A DNA stretch of 64,000 nt from Hymenobacter lapidiphilus (lineage in GTDB: Bacteria; Bacteroidota; Bacteroidia; Cytophagales; Hymenobacteraceae), in contig NZ_JABKAU010000009.1 in assembly GCF_013377885.1 (NCBI RefSeq), positions 1 through 64,000 on the forward strand, written 5' to 3'. The position numbers were made by a program, and so were the translations under genes. Shown here piece by piece: positions 18,672 through 27,413 of this stretch (positions within the stretch are counted from its first letter, which is position 1; the number at the start of each line of letters is the position of its first letter). A model generated the notes under the pieces. It ran no database searches. It had not been told where the DNA came from and saw nothing but the letters and a program-made list of their open reading frames with translations.

Positions 18672-19682
18672 CTAGCGGCCGCCACCCGAGCCAATCTGGA
18701 TCATGGCTGTGCGGAAACCAATATAAGAACGGGCCGAATCTTGGTATTCGAAATTGCGGGTTCCCGTCTCCAGGAAATACGCAATATCCTTCCACGAACC
18801 GCCACGCACTACTTTGCGGGGCTCGTTGTCGTCGGGATTGGTCGGGTTCATATCCCATACCACTGGCACGGAAGCTTCCATGTAAGCATCGTCGCACCAC
18901 TCGCCTACGTTGCCCGACATGTCGTACAGGCCGAAATCGTTGGGAAAGAAAGAGGCAACCGGAGCCGTGTAGGCATGTCCGTCGGAAGCATAGTCGCCGC
19001 GGCCGGGCTTGAAGTTGGCCAGCATGCAACCGTTGGAGTTCCGCATGTAAGGACCGCCCCAAGGGTAGGTAGCTAAGTCGCGGCCACCGCGGGCGGCGTA
19101 CTCCCACTCAGCCTCCGAAGGCAGACGAAAATTAGGGTAAGGGGCCAAACCGGCCTCTTCGTTGGCCTGGTTTTTCAGCTTGGTGCGCCAGTTGCAGAAG
19201 TACTTGGCCGCAAACCAGTCAACGCCCACTACGGGGTAGTCGTCGAAAGCTGGGTGCGTGTAGTAATACTCCATCAGCGGGTCACCCATGTGGTAGGTGA
19301 AGTCACGCACCCACACCGTCGTATCGGGGTAGAGTTCGGTCATCACGTATTCCTCACCCAGCACGTCGATCGAATCCTGCCGGATGGCATTCATGAACTG
19401 GCGGTACTGGTTGTTGGTGATTTCCGTCTCATCCATGTAGAAGCCGGCAATAGTTACCTGCTTGTTCATGTTGACCATAGAGGCCGAAATATCCTGGTCA
19501 GTCTGGCCCATGTGGAAAGTACCGCCGGGGCAAGGCACCATGCCGTAAGGCACTTCCTGCGGGTTAAATTCTGGCCGGTCTTCAGCACCGACCAAGTCGC
19601 CGGTGGGGCCTTTGCTGAAACCGCACCCGCCCAACAGCAGAGCCGAGAAAGCGACAAGGGGCAGGAGGAAAAACTTATTCAT
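18672..19682 (-). CDS. gldK: Type IX secretion lipoprotein GldK
   Basis: A 336-residue outer-membrane lipoprotein. The lipobox LLLGGC puts the acylated Cys at residue 20. The rest is a formylglycine-generating-enzyme-like (FGE/SUMF1) fold: CPGGTFHMGQTD early, FRLPSEAEWEYAARGG in the middle, and YDMSGNVGEWCDD and RVVRGGSW-like KVVRGGSWKD late. In GldK/PorK this fold is structural rather than enzymatic and forms the periplasmic ring with GldN. It has its own promoter candidate 60 bases upstream. Confidence 0.95.
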   Translation of the reverse strand: MNKFFLLPLVAFSALLLGGCGFSKGPTGDLVGAEDRPEFNPQEVPYGMVPCPGGTFHMGQTDQDISASMVNMNKQVTIAGFYMDETEITNNQYRQFMNAIRQDSIDVLGEEYVMTELYPDTTVWVRDFTYHMGDPLMEYYYTHPAFDDYPVVGVDWFAAKYFCNWRTKLKNQANEEAGLAPYPNFRLPSEAEWEYAARGGRDLATYPWGGPYMRNSNGCMLANFKPGRGDYASDGHAYTAPVASFFPNDFGLYDMSGNVGEWCDDAYMEASVPVVWDMNPTNPDDNEPRKVVRGGSWKDIAYFLETGTRNFEYQDSARSYIGFRTAMIQIGSGGGR

Positions 19683-19741
19683 TATGAAAAGTAAAAAGAC
19701 GACCGAGGGTGATAACCAAAGATTACAATTTTTCGGGCTGG

Positions 19742-19772
19742 CAAATCTAATGAATCATCCGTTGGTACGCAA
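19742..19772 (-). promoter_or_regulatory. Promoter candidate for gldK
   Basis: On the minus strand, TTG (19770-19772), a 20-base spacer and TAGATTTG (19742-19749) closely match the Bacteroidota consensus. The -7 box is 60 bases upstream of the gldK start, within the 234-base gap after porP. That gap holds no other feature I can name. Confidence 0.6.
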
Positions 19773-19916
19773 GCAATCCGCCCAACACCGCACATTTGTC
19801 TACCAACTAAAGTATCAGCCGGTTAAACGACTGTTACGCCCATCTGGCCGGTTGATTGAGCCAACATTCCGTTTTCTGCAACTGCAGCACATTTTCCTCC
19901 TCTCCAAAACAGTCCG

Positions 19917-20909
19917 TTAGAAGCTATACCGGGGCGTGCGGATAGCTGGCCGGATATTCAGGCTTGGTTTAGGCAAGCGGTAACTCAGCATAATCTCAAA
20001 TGAACTCGTTGCTTTTGCTTCTTGGCCAAATGCAATTAGGTCATAGGCCAATCCCAACCGAAGCGCATTGTCCTGGGCGAAGGAAACTCCTCCCAAGGCC
20101 GTGAAAGCGTCGCCTGAGCGGTAGCCTAAGCCGCCCCAGAACCGGTCGTTAAACGTGGCCCTTGCTCCTACCTCATACGAGGCATTGCGCAGAGTCAGTT
20201 TGTCGCTGTCGCCAAATTCTCCCGGTAGCACGAGTTTCATCAGTGCCGTCGGGGTAATTACAACGTCCGGAGTCAGATCAATATTGTAGCCACCAGTCAG
20301 GTAGGCATGATTCTCCGTCAAATATTGCGCCGTTTTTGCGTTGGCTATGCCTTCACTCTTAAAGCGGTAGCCCGAACGCAGCAGATTATTCATGCTCAAG
20401 CCGGCATAAAACTTCGGGGCTTCGTACCAGACGCCCGCTCCCATGTCAAATTTCGCATCTGAACCCTCACGCGGTACGGCTATATCGTTCTCATCATTGG
20501 ACCGATATTTACCGTGGTAAATATTATTGAGCAGGCCCTGCACGCCAAGACCAAGTGTGCCCTCGCCCAGCTTGAGGTGGCGCGAGTACGAGAGTTGCAC
20601 GTTGGTCGTGTATAGCTCGGCAATCCGGTCGCGGTAAATACCCAGGCCCAGACCGCCAGCCAGCACTGGTACGGGCAGCGAAGCCGTGAGTGAGGCCGTA
20701 GTGGGCGAACCGCCGGAATCGAAGGAAGCGTCGTAGCCGTAATACTGGATGCGGCCAATGCCAGTTATTTCGCCAAAGCCTTTCACCCCCGCGTAAGCCG
20801 GGTTCAGATGCATGCCATTGAGCCCGTAGTGGCTGAACTGCGGCTGTTGCTGAGCAGCGGCTTTGCCCATCATCAACAGCGCTCCGGCGCATAGTATATA
20901 TCTTTTCAT
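19917..20909 (-). CDS. PorP/SprF family type IX secretion membrane protein
   Basis: A 330-residue outer-membrane beta-barrel protein with a signal peptide (MKRYILCAGALLMMGKAAAQ). The family hallmark QPQFSHYGLNGMHLNPAYAG follows directly. Alternating hydrophobic strands run to the end (LRLGLAYDLIAF, SFEIMLSYRL). PorP/SprF proteins anchor or export type IX substrates together with the GldKN ring. It is the first of five genes in the usual porP-gldK-gldL-gldM-gldN order. Genomes of this group often carry many PorP/SprF paralogs; the position beside gldK suggests this is the core one. Confidence 0.93.
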   Translation of the reverse strand: MKRYILCAGALLMMGKAAAQQQPQFSHYGLNGMHLNPAYAGVKGFGEITGIGRIQYYGYDASFDSGGSPTTASLTASLPVPVLAGGLGLGIYRDRIAELYTTNVQLSYSRHLKLGEGTLGLGVQGLLNNIYHGKYRSNDENDIAVPREGSDAKFDMGAGVWYEAPKFYAGLSMNNLLRSGYRFKSEGIANAKTAQYLTENHAYLTGGYNIDLTPDVVITPTALMKLVLPGEFGDSDKLTLRNASYEVGARATFNDRFWGGLGYRSGDAFTALGGVSFAQDNALRLGLAYDLIAFGQEAKATSSFEIMLSYRLPKPSLNIRPAIRTPRYSF

Positions 20910-20957
20910 ATAAATCTGCCGTGAGTCAGCCCCGGAGTAGTAGCGGGCCTACGTTCC

Positions 20958-20994
20958 CAAATGTAACGAAAAACCGCGCTAAATTTTTCATCAA
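20958..20994 (-). promoter_or_regulatory. Promoter candidate for porP/sprF
   Basis: On the minus strand, TACATTTG at 20958-20965 is a full match to the -7 box and lies 49 bases before the start codon. A TTTG at 20991-20994 is upstream, but the 25-base spacing is longer than usual. Confidence 0.5.
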
Positions 20995-21061
20995 ACTCAC
21001 GAACCAAACAGCCCGTGCAAGTGCCTTCTGCTCTTGCCGTGACTGCCCCCTGTTATCCGAT

Positions 21062-21877
21062 TTATACTTTGCCGGCTGTTTTAGGCGAGCCGTTGTTCTG
21101 ATGCAGCCGAATGTAGGCTTCAATAGCGCCCGTCATGGAAGGTGCGTTGGGGTGCGGAGCTTCAATATCGAGTAGCAGGCCCGCATCGAGTACGGCTTTA
21201 GCGGTAGTGGGACCGAAGGCGGCGATACGCGTGTTATTCTGTACGAAATCGGGGAAGTTAACGAACAGCGACGTAATGCCTGATGGGCTAAAAAAAGCAA
21301 TACAATCGTATTTCACATCAGTCAGGTCCGAAAGATCGGCGGCGACGGTACGGTAGATGACGGCCTCGCTGAACTTAAACTTGTTGTCGCGCATAAACTC
21401 CGGGATGTCATCCTTGCGGATGTCGGAGCAAGGGTATAGGAACGTCTCGCCCTTGTGCTTGCGGATGACGTCGAACATATCGGCAGCCGTACGCTGGCCC
21501 ACAAATAGCTTGCGCTTACGCAGCACAATATATTTCTGCAGGTAATTAGCCGTCTGCTCCGAGATGCAGAAGTACTTCATCTCGGCCGGCATCTCAATTT
21601 TAGCTTCCTGGCAGATGCGGAAGAAGTGGTCGACGGCGTTGCGGCTAGTAAAGATGATGGCCGTGTGCTCCGCAATATTGACCTTCTCTTTACGGAAGTC
21701 TTTATAGGAAACTGGCTGAACGTCAATAAATTCGCGAAAATCTACCTTGATACCGTACTTTTCGGCAATCGAAAAATAGGGAGAGACGTCGCTGGTCGGC
21801 TTTGGTTGGCTGACCAGAATAGTGGCTATAGGAACGGCATGACGGCCTTTTCCCGGCTGGTCTTTATTGTCGGCCAT
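21062..21877 (-). CDS. hemD: Uroporphyrinogen-III synthase
   Basis: A 271-residue enzyme that closes hydroxymethylbilane to uroporphyrinogen III with inversion of ring D, in heme synthesis. The bilobed HemD fold fits: IIFTSRNAVDHFF in the first lobe, IAFFSPSGITSLF and IAAFGPTTAKAV in the second. HemD is poorly conserved overall, and these short motifs are the best evidence. It lies 76 bases downstream of the DUF4271 gene on the same strand, a pairing seen across Bacteroidota, and ahead of porP. Confidence 0.88.
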   Translation of the reverse strand: MADNKDQPGKGRHAVPIATILVSQPKPTSDVSPYFSIAEKYGIKVDFREFIDVQPVSYKDFRKEKVNIAEHTAIIFTSRNAVDHFFRICQEAKIEMPAEMKYFCISEQTANYLQKYIVLRKRKLFVGQRTAADMFDVIRKHKGETFLYPCSDIRKDDIPEFMRDNKFKFSEAVIYRTVAADLSDLTDVKYDCIAFFSPSGITSLFVNFPDFVQNNTRIAAFGPTTAKAVLDAGLLLDIEAPHPNAPSMTGAIEAYIRLHQNNGSPKTAGKV

Positions 21878-21953
21878 TGGGTAGAGAATGAGGGTAAAAT
21901 CTGGAGCGATAAGGGAGCGTTAGAAAGCGGAAAAGAGCGGCGTGAATACCTGA

Positions 21954-23177
21954 TTAGTAGGTAAAAACAATTAATTTGAGCAAAACGACCAACGGAATCA
22001 CTTCTGTGGCGCAAAGGTACGAAAACAAATGTAGATTCAGGAGTGACCTTTTGCGGTGCAGCGTCCGGGCTACACGCCATACGGTACCAACCAACAGCAA
22101 GGAAACCACCCCGTTGGATACCCACAACACCGTTTCGGGCAGCTGCCGGTTGAGCCCCAGATAGAGCAGCATAACGCCGGGCAGAAAGAGCCCCATGAAC
22201 AGCACCGTGCGAATAAACTCGCGGTACTGAATCGTGACTAGCTCGGCCACGTCGAAGATGTAGCCCATCAGCTCCAGAAACAGGTACTTGCCCAGCACAA
22301 AAGCTGCAACCAGCGCCGTGTAGAGCAGCACCTTCACTACAATAGTTGATTCGGCCACATCGAACAGGCGGCGCAGGATTACGATGTTTTCGATGTTGGT
22401 ATGGATGGCCACCAGCAGCAGCGCAAACGATAGCGCAAACAGCAGCACCAGCACCAGATTGAGCCAGGTAAGGGTAGGCTTAACTAGGAAATCCTGCTCG
22501 GCTGTGCCCTTGCCCCAGAGCCCCTCCAGCTGGTAGATGCGCGCAAAGCCGGGCTGGTAGGTGGCGCGCAGGCCTCCGTAGCCTAGCCCGATGAGCAGCA
22601 GAAAGCCCAGAAATACGTTCTGGCCCTGGTGCCCCCGGGGCCGCGGCTGGGCAGCCGTCAGCACCTCCCGGGCCCCCACAGGGCTTTCGACCGGAGGTAG
22701 GGCGTTCTGGAATGAGGTAAGGTTGGGGACGGCTTCAGGATGCCACACGCACAGCAGATGCAGCCCGCCCTGCTGGGTTCCGGCGGGCAGCAATGCTGCC
22801 AGATCGAGGGTGTAAGAAGCAGGAGCGGGAGCGGTAAAAACGAGCTGGTTGTTGAGGAACAAACTCAGGTTTTCGCGGGCCGTGAAGGTAATGGGCAACG
22901 GTCGGCCGGGCCGCACGCTTAGCCACTGGTAGTAGGCCTGCTCGGGAGCGTGGTAGTTGGGCAGGTACAGTATCAGTCGGTTGCGGGCCGGGTCCTTTAT
23001 AAGCCAATCGGTGGTAAGGCCGGACCGGGGTGGGGGCGGCAGCCGGCGGTACTCGGCAGCCCCGGCTGCCAGCGGCAGCACTCCCAGCAGCAACAGCCAC
23101 AGGTTCCGGATGAAGAGCGAGCAGCGCACGTGTTTAATAAGTGGATTTACAAAAGCAGGAGCTACCACGGTACACAC
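21954..23177 (-). CDS. DUF4271 multi-pass membrane protein
   Basis: A 407-residue protein with a probable signal or anchor helix, an extracytoplasmic beta-rich domain (about residues 45-190), then about seven membrane helices to the C-terminus. The last two thirds match the Bacteroidota family DUF4271. Function is not known; its regular place beside hemD suggests an envelope or heme-linked role, which is inference. The start could be the ATG at 23177 or a GTG at 23129, which lies closer to the hydrophobic segment. Confidence 0.75.
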   Translation of the reverse strand: MCTVVAPAFVNPLIKHVRCSLFIRNLWLLLLGVLPLAAGAAEYRRLPPPPRSGLTTDWLIKDPARNRLILYLPNYHAPEQAYYQWLSVRPGRPLPITFTARENLSLFLNNQLVFTAPAPASYTLDLAALLPAGTQQGGLHLLCVWHPEAVPNLTSFQNALPPVESPVGAREVLTAAQPRPRGHQGQNVFLGFLLLIGLGYGGLRATYQPGFARIYQLEGLWGKGTAEQDFLVKPTLTWLNLVLVLLFALSFALLLVAIHTNIENIVILRRLFDVAESTIVVKVLLYTALVAAFVLGKYLFLELMGYIFDVAELVTIQYREFIRTVLFMGLFLPGVMLLYLGLNRQLPETVLWVSNGVVSLLLVGTVWRVARTLHRKRSLLNLHLFSYLCATEVIPLVVLLKLIVFTY

Positions 23178-23203
23178 GATATCATGGCCGCTACCGCCTT
23201 CAA

Positions 23204-24271
23204 TCAGGAGGCGATACGCTGGCGCTCGGCCCGGCTGTGGTATACTCCCAACAGCAGGCTCAGAAGCAGTGAGAAGCCAATCAGCAGTCCGATCAGCATC
23301 ATGCTACCCAGATAAGCAAAATTGATGACCAACAGAATGACAACGACGTTGAGCAGGCCCAGCAGCATAACCGTGCTGATTTGCTGGAAACCCATAGCCA
23401 GAATGCGGTGGTGTACATGGTTTTTGTCGGGTGAGAAGGGAGAGCGGCCAGCCATCATGCGCACGATAAACACGCGTAGCGTATCGAACAGGGGCACAAA
23501 CAGAATGCCCAGCGCCACAGCCGGTGCCGCGCTACCAAAGGGCTGGCCTACTTTCAGGCCCATCTCAATAAACTGAATGGTTAGAATGGACACGATAAAG
23601 CCACAGACCAGCGAACCGGTGTCGCCCATGAAAATACTGGCCCGATGGAAATTGTAGCGCAGGAAACCCAGAATACCGCCCACCACGCACACCGAAACAA
23701 AGGCGTAGTTCTGGAAACTTGGTCCGCCGTACTGGTAGAAGTAATAGCCGAAGGTGCTTACAATAATGAGCACGATGGAGCCCGCCAGCCCATCAAGCCC
23801 ATCGATGAGGTTGATGGCGTTGGTGATGCCGACAATGGCGAAAAAGGTAAAGGCGTAGCTAATGCCGATGGGCAACTCGCCTATGCCCAGAATGCCCTGG
23901 AAGCTGGTAATCCGTACATCGGCCATAATCATCACCACGCCAGTAGCCAGCAGCTGGCCTACAAACTTTTTAGCCACCGAAATACTCACCAAATCGTCCT
24001 TCAGGCCTACAAAAAACAACACAATGCAGCCAGCCAGCAGCTGCTGCACGCCATTGTCAAGCGGAGCGAAGATGGTGAGAGCCGACATAAAGCCGGCAAA
24101 GACAGCCACTCCGCCCAGGCGCGGCGTCAGCGACTCGTGCACGGTACGCACATTGGGCGTATCAAGCATGTTTTTGAGGTGGGCGATGTAGATAATGGAC
24201 GGCACGGCGAACATAGCTACCAAAAAGGCCCACAGGAAGGACAGGCTCAACTGTATTCCGAGTGCATTCAT
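23204..24271 (-). CDS. MraY/WecA-type polyprenyl-phosphate sugar-1-phosphate transferase
   Basis: A 355-residue membrane enzyme with about ten helices. It should move a sugar-1-phosphate from a UDP-sugar to undecaprenyl phosphate to start a surface glycan. Visible motifs are TPRLGGVAVF, the acidic NLIDGLDGLAG, FMGDTGSLVCGF and the His-rich HVHHRIL; this His motif points to WecA/TagO-type enzymes rather than MraY. No dedicated polysaccharide genes lie beside it. It is 27 bases upstream of the DUF4271 gene and so perhaps cotranscribed. Confidence 0.9.
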   Translation of the reverse strand: MNALGIQLSLSFLWAFLVAMFAVPSIIYIAHLKNMLDTPNVRTVHESLTPRLGGVAVFAGFMSALTIFAPLDNGVQQLLAGCIVLFFVGLKDDLVSISVAKKFVGQLLATGVVMIMADVRITSFQGILGIGELPIGISYAFTFFAIVGITNAINLIDGLDGLAGSIVLIIVSTFGYYFYQYGGPSFQNYAFVSVCVVGGILGFLRYNFHRASIFMGDTGSLVCGFIVSILTIQFIEMGLKVGQPFGSAAPAVALGILFVPLFDTLRVFIVRMMAGRSPFSPDKNHVHHRILAMGFQQISTVMLLGLLNVVVILLVINFAYLGSMMLIGLLIGFSLLLSLLLGVYHSRAERQRIAS

Positions 24272-24341
24272 AAGAGTGGTTGGCGCTTGTGGTAAGGGAC
24301 GGCTACTGCCAGAGCGGAGAAGACAGCTAAAGATGGCTGAT

Positions 24342-24761
24342 TCAAGTAGCCAAGATTCCTTGAGGGATAAGCAAGCTGATAGGTTTCAGCTGCTTGAAGC
24401 CAATAGAGTCAGGTGCAAAAACGAATTTCCTATCAAAGACCTGACCATCTATGTAATAGCTGACCCAGTACTGGTTGTGCAGCTGAAAAAGCGCCGAGTC
24501 GAGGGCTTCAACAGGAGCAGCGGCATGCGGCGGCACTTCGGGAAGCGCATGGCGCAGCGTGGAAGTACGGATGGCTTCGCCCTGCGCGTCGGTACCGTAG
24601 CCGTTCGAGCTAACGATAACGTTTTGCAGGGGCTGGTCGTTGTCGTTGATAAGGAATACCTGCCAGCCTGGTGCGTCGGCCGTGGCCGTGGCAGCCTGCT
24701 CGTCGGGCGTTATGGCTACGCTAACACCCACAACGGGCCGGAAGGGTATATCTTTTTTCAT
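24342..24761 (-). CDS. Conserved-looking small protein coupled to lipB
   Basis: A 139-residue soluble protein that I do not recognise. It has no signal peptide or membrane helix. The C-terminal half (LHNQYWVSYYIDGQVFDRKFVFAPDSI) is beta-rich and looks folded. Its start codon overlaps the lipB stop region by four bases (24758-24761), so the two are probably translationally coupled. This suggests a role near lipoylation or simple co-expression. It is followed by the sugar-phosphate transferase gene. Confidence 0.7.
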   Translation of the reverse strand: MKKDIPFRPVVGVSVAITPDEQAATATADAPGWQVFLINDNDQPLQNVIVSSNGYGTDAQGEAIRTSTLRHALPEVPPHAAAPVEALDSALFQLHNQYWVSYYIDGQVFDRKFVFAPDSIGFKQLKPISLLIPQGILAT

Positions 24762-25570
24762 GAACTCTGAGAAATCAGGTCGGCCGCAAATAACGTGGCC
24801 AAATGGGGCAATAAACGCTCCTGCACTTCAGAAACGGGTACTGCGTGGCCCAGCTCGTTTTCCAGCGAAGTCACGGCTTTGTCGGTGATGCCGCAGGGTA
24901 CAATATGGCCGAAGTAGCTTAGGTCGGTGTTTACGTTGAGAGCGAAGCCGTGCATAGTTACCCAGCGGCTGCACTTTACACCCAACGCACATATTTTGCG
25001 CGGGTTGGGCGCGCCCTCTTCAAAATCGAGCCAGACTCCGGTAAGCCCGGCAATGCGGCCGGCGCGCACGCCATAGTCGGCTAGTGTGAGGATAACAGCT
25101 TCTTCGAGCAGCCGCAGGTAGCGGTGAATATCGGTGAAGAAGTTGTCGAGGTCGAAGATGGGGTAGCCTACCAGCTGGCCGGGGCCGTGGAAGGTAATAT
25201 CGCCACCGCGGTTGATGCGGTGGAAGGTGGCACCGTGGGCAGCCAAGCCGGCGTCATCGAGCAGCAAGTGCTCAGGCTTACCGCTTTTGCCCAGCGTATA
25301 TACCGGCGGATGCTCGCAAAGCAACAAGTGGTTGAGGGTAGCAACCACTTGCTGGCCTGCTTCGGCAGCCAGTCGGTTTTGGGTTTTCAGGGCCAGGGTT
25401 TCGGCCAGTAATTGCTCCTGTAGCTCCCAGGTAGGCGCATAGTCTACCATGCCCAGCCGCCGCACCAGCACCTGGTGGCTCTGACCGGCGCTGGCCGGCG
25501 CAGCCCCGGTCGCCGGCGGCGTTTCGGGAGCAGTGGCTGGAATTGCGCAAGTGGAGAAGATGGTGGTCAT
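24758..25570 (-). CDS. lipB: Octanoyl-[acyl carrier protein]:protein transferase
   Basis: A 270-residue enzyme that moves octanoyl groups from acyl carrier protein to lipoyl domains, the first step of protein lipoylation. The motif RGGDITFHGPGQLVGYPI is intact. The catalytic Lys is in ALGVKCSRW and the catalytic Cys in HIVPCGI. About 35 N-terminal residues (Ala/Pro/Thr-rich) precede the conserved fold, so a later start is possible, but no later Met stands out before residue 41. It overlaps the next gene by four bases. Confidence 0.94.
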   Translation of the reverse strand: MTTIFSTCAIPATAPETPPATGAAPASAGQSHQVLVRRLGMVDYAPTWELQEQLLAETLALKTQNRLAAEAGQQVVATLNHLLLCEHPPVYTLGKSGKPEHLLLDDAGLAAHGATFHRINRGGDITFHGPGQLVGYPIFDLDNFFTDIHRYLRLLEEAVILTLADYGVRAGRIAGLTGVWLDFEEGAPNPRKICALGVKCSRWVTMHGFALNVNTDLSYFGHIVPCGITDKAVTSLENELGHAVPVSEVQERLLPHLATLFAADLISQSS

Positions 25571-25829
25571 GGTGGGTTAGGCGGGCAAAACGCGGCTGGC
25601 CGGAGATGCAGCAGCAGCCTTTATTTTGACTGTCAGCAGATTGTCAGTCTATGGCCGACCGGATGCAGACGTCTTTTTTCCAAGAAAAGACAGCAACCTC
25701 CCGGCACAGAACCAAGTACGGCCAGTTTCAAATGGCAGACAAAGGTACTAGATTTCGGCCCAACCCGGTACCCGAACTACTGGTTTCCCAACCCTTGCGC
25801 GCTTCTCGCTACCCATAGCCCACCCCGTC

Positions 25830-26189
25830 ATGCTCATTCCATCCCACCAACTCGGCCATGATGGCGAGGAGGCTGCGTTGCACTACCTGCTGGCGCAGGG
25901 CTACGAGCTACTGCACCGCAACTTCCGCTTCCGCCGGGCCGAAGTGGATTTGGTGATGCGCCGGCCGCCCGCGCTGCTGGTGCTGGTGGAGGTAAAGGCC
26001 CGCTCGTCGGAGCACTATGGCTACCCCGAGGAGTTCGTAACCGAGCGTAAGCGGCAGCTGCTGCGCCTGGCCGCCGAGCATTTGCAGGAAATGCTGGTTT
26101 GGCCCACCGATATCCGGTTTGATATTATAGCTCTCACGCCTGCTGCCACCGGCCTGCGGATAGCGCATTTTGAGGATGCTTTTTATTGA
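25830..26189 (+). CDS. YraN family (UPF0102) nuclease-fold protein
   Basis: A 119-residue protein with the restriction-endonuclease-like fold of the YraN family. The pattern E(x)VDLV followed by VEVKARSS is the expected metal-binding core, with GHDGEEAALHYL before it. Function is unsettled; Holliday-junction or DNA-repair roles have been suggested for relatives. It stands alone between divergent lipB and the convergent lipoprotein gene. Length is normal. Confidence 0.9.
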   Translation: MLIPSHQLGHDGEEAALHYLLAQGYELLHRNFRFRRAEVDLVMRRPPALLVLVEVKARSSEHYGYPEEFVTERKRQLLRLAAEHLQEMLVWPTDIRFDIIALTPAATGLRIAHFEDAFY

Positions 26190-26229
26190 TCAGCGCAAAG
26201 AATAAGGGGCGCCCATTGCGCAACCCGGG

Positions 26230-27189
26230 TTACTTTCCCTTCTCCCGGTTATCGAGCTTGTCCTTTTCGTAGATGAGCACGCCGTTGCGGTTGTATTCCT
26301 TCAATAGAACCGGCTCTTTTACCTCCGGCTCGTAGCCCGACTCGCCGTAGCCGTACACGTAGTGGCGGCGGTCTTTCAGGTTGCGGAAGCCCCAGTAATT
26401 TATCCACTCGCCCACGCGCTTACCGTTCTCAAACTGGCCTTCCCACTCGCGCTTGCCGGTGGCCAGGAAGCGGACGTAGTCGCCCTCCATCTGGCCGTTG
26501 AGGTAGGGAATCACTTCCTTCAGCTGCTTGCGGTCGGCATCGTAGTAGGTTACGTTGGCGTCGCGTGGGAAGCCCCGTTCGTAGTGCGTTTTGGCGGTCA
26601 GAATGTTGTCGGGCGTAAGCTTCTCCCAGCGAAGGTGGCGGGTGCCGTAGGCGAAGAAGCCGGTTTCGATGACCTTGCCGCCACGCATTTTTTTGTACGG
26701 GCCGTGCATCACCTTGTCGGTGGCCGGGTTTAGCTCGCCCGTTGCCTTAAATACTTTGCGCTTGCGCGGATTATAGTAGTACACGGCCAGCGCCATAGGA
26801 TCGGGCTGCCGGAAGGTGCGCAGATAGTAGAATATTTCCACCTCCTGCCGCTTGCCTTTCTGCCCCGACTTGGTGTAGCCCTTTTTGATAGGCTCATTCA
26901 GGAAGATGTTCTTCTTCTTTTTAGGCTTTCGCTGAGCGGCTCGCTCCTTGGAACGGGCAGCCCGCTCCTGCTCCTTGCTCAGGGTTACCTGCTTGCCGCC
27001 CAGCGTTGGGGCCGCAGCCGTGTCGGCAGTCGTGGTGAGGCTGTCGGGGGCAGCGGCTAGCTGGCCGGCAGCATCGGGCTGGCTGTTAAAGGAAATGGTT
27101 TTACGCGAGCAGGAAGCCGAGGCACCGGCCAGTAGCAGCAGCACCGGCAGTAGCAGGGCCGGTGAAGAAGTCAATCGGAACAGACGCAT
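26230..27189 (-). CDS. Lipoprotein with MORN-like repeats
   Basis: A 319-residue predicted lipoprotein: hydrophobic N-terminus, then ASASC with Cys27 as the likely acylation site. A Thr/Ala-rich stretch and a Lys-rich segment (about residues 75-100) follow. The rest contains several MORN-type units of the GxFxxGxRxGxW kind, for example GQFENGKRVGEWINYWG. Such repeats occur in YwqK-like proteins and serve in protein or lipid contact. Function unknown. It converges with yraN. Confidence 0.75.
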   Translation of the reverse strand: MRLFRLTSSPALLLPVLLLLAGASASCSRKTISFNSQPDAAGQLAAAPDSLTTTADTAAAPTLGGKQVTLSKEQERAARSKERAAQRKPKKKKNIFLNEPIKKGYTKSGQKGKRQEVEIFYYLRTFRQPDPMALAVYYYNPRKRKVFKATGELNPATDKVMHGPYKKMRGGKVIETGFFAYGTRHLRWEKLTPDNILTAKTHYERGFPRDANVTYYDADRKQLKEVIPYLNGQMEGDYVRFLATGKREWEGQFENGKRVGEWINYWGFRNLKDRRHYVYGYGESGYEPEVKEPVLLKEYNRNGVLIYEKDKLDNREKGK

Positions 27190-27347
27190 GTAGGAAATCG
27201 GGCAGGATTCGTTCGGAGCCAGAAACGTAAAGATATGCGGATTTGGTACCCTTACTTTTGAGCTGCTGGCCTATGGCTCACGGCTGTCGGCTTACAGGCA
27301 CTCACCACACCAACTATTCGTCCTGGGTTCCCCATTGCCTCACAAAC

Positions 27348-27383
27348 ACAAAACCCCAACGGCCAAGGCCGCCGGGGTTTTGT
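27348..27383 (-). terminator. Terminator downstream of htpG
   Basis: A 10-base stem (27348-27357 with 27374-27383) around a small inner GGCC/GGCC pair, 31 bases past the htpG stop on the minus strand. Confidence 0.75.
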
Positions 27384-27413
27384 ACTCTCTATAACTTTAT
27401 ATACCGCCTAAAG

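Noticed and set aside
22012..22033. Two TAnnTTTG-like boxes on the minus strand as a hemD promoter
   Set aside because: They lie within the end of the DUF4271 gene about 135 bases before hemD and lack a well-placed TTG; too weak to list.
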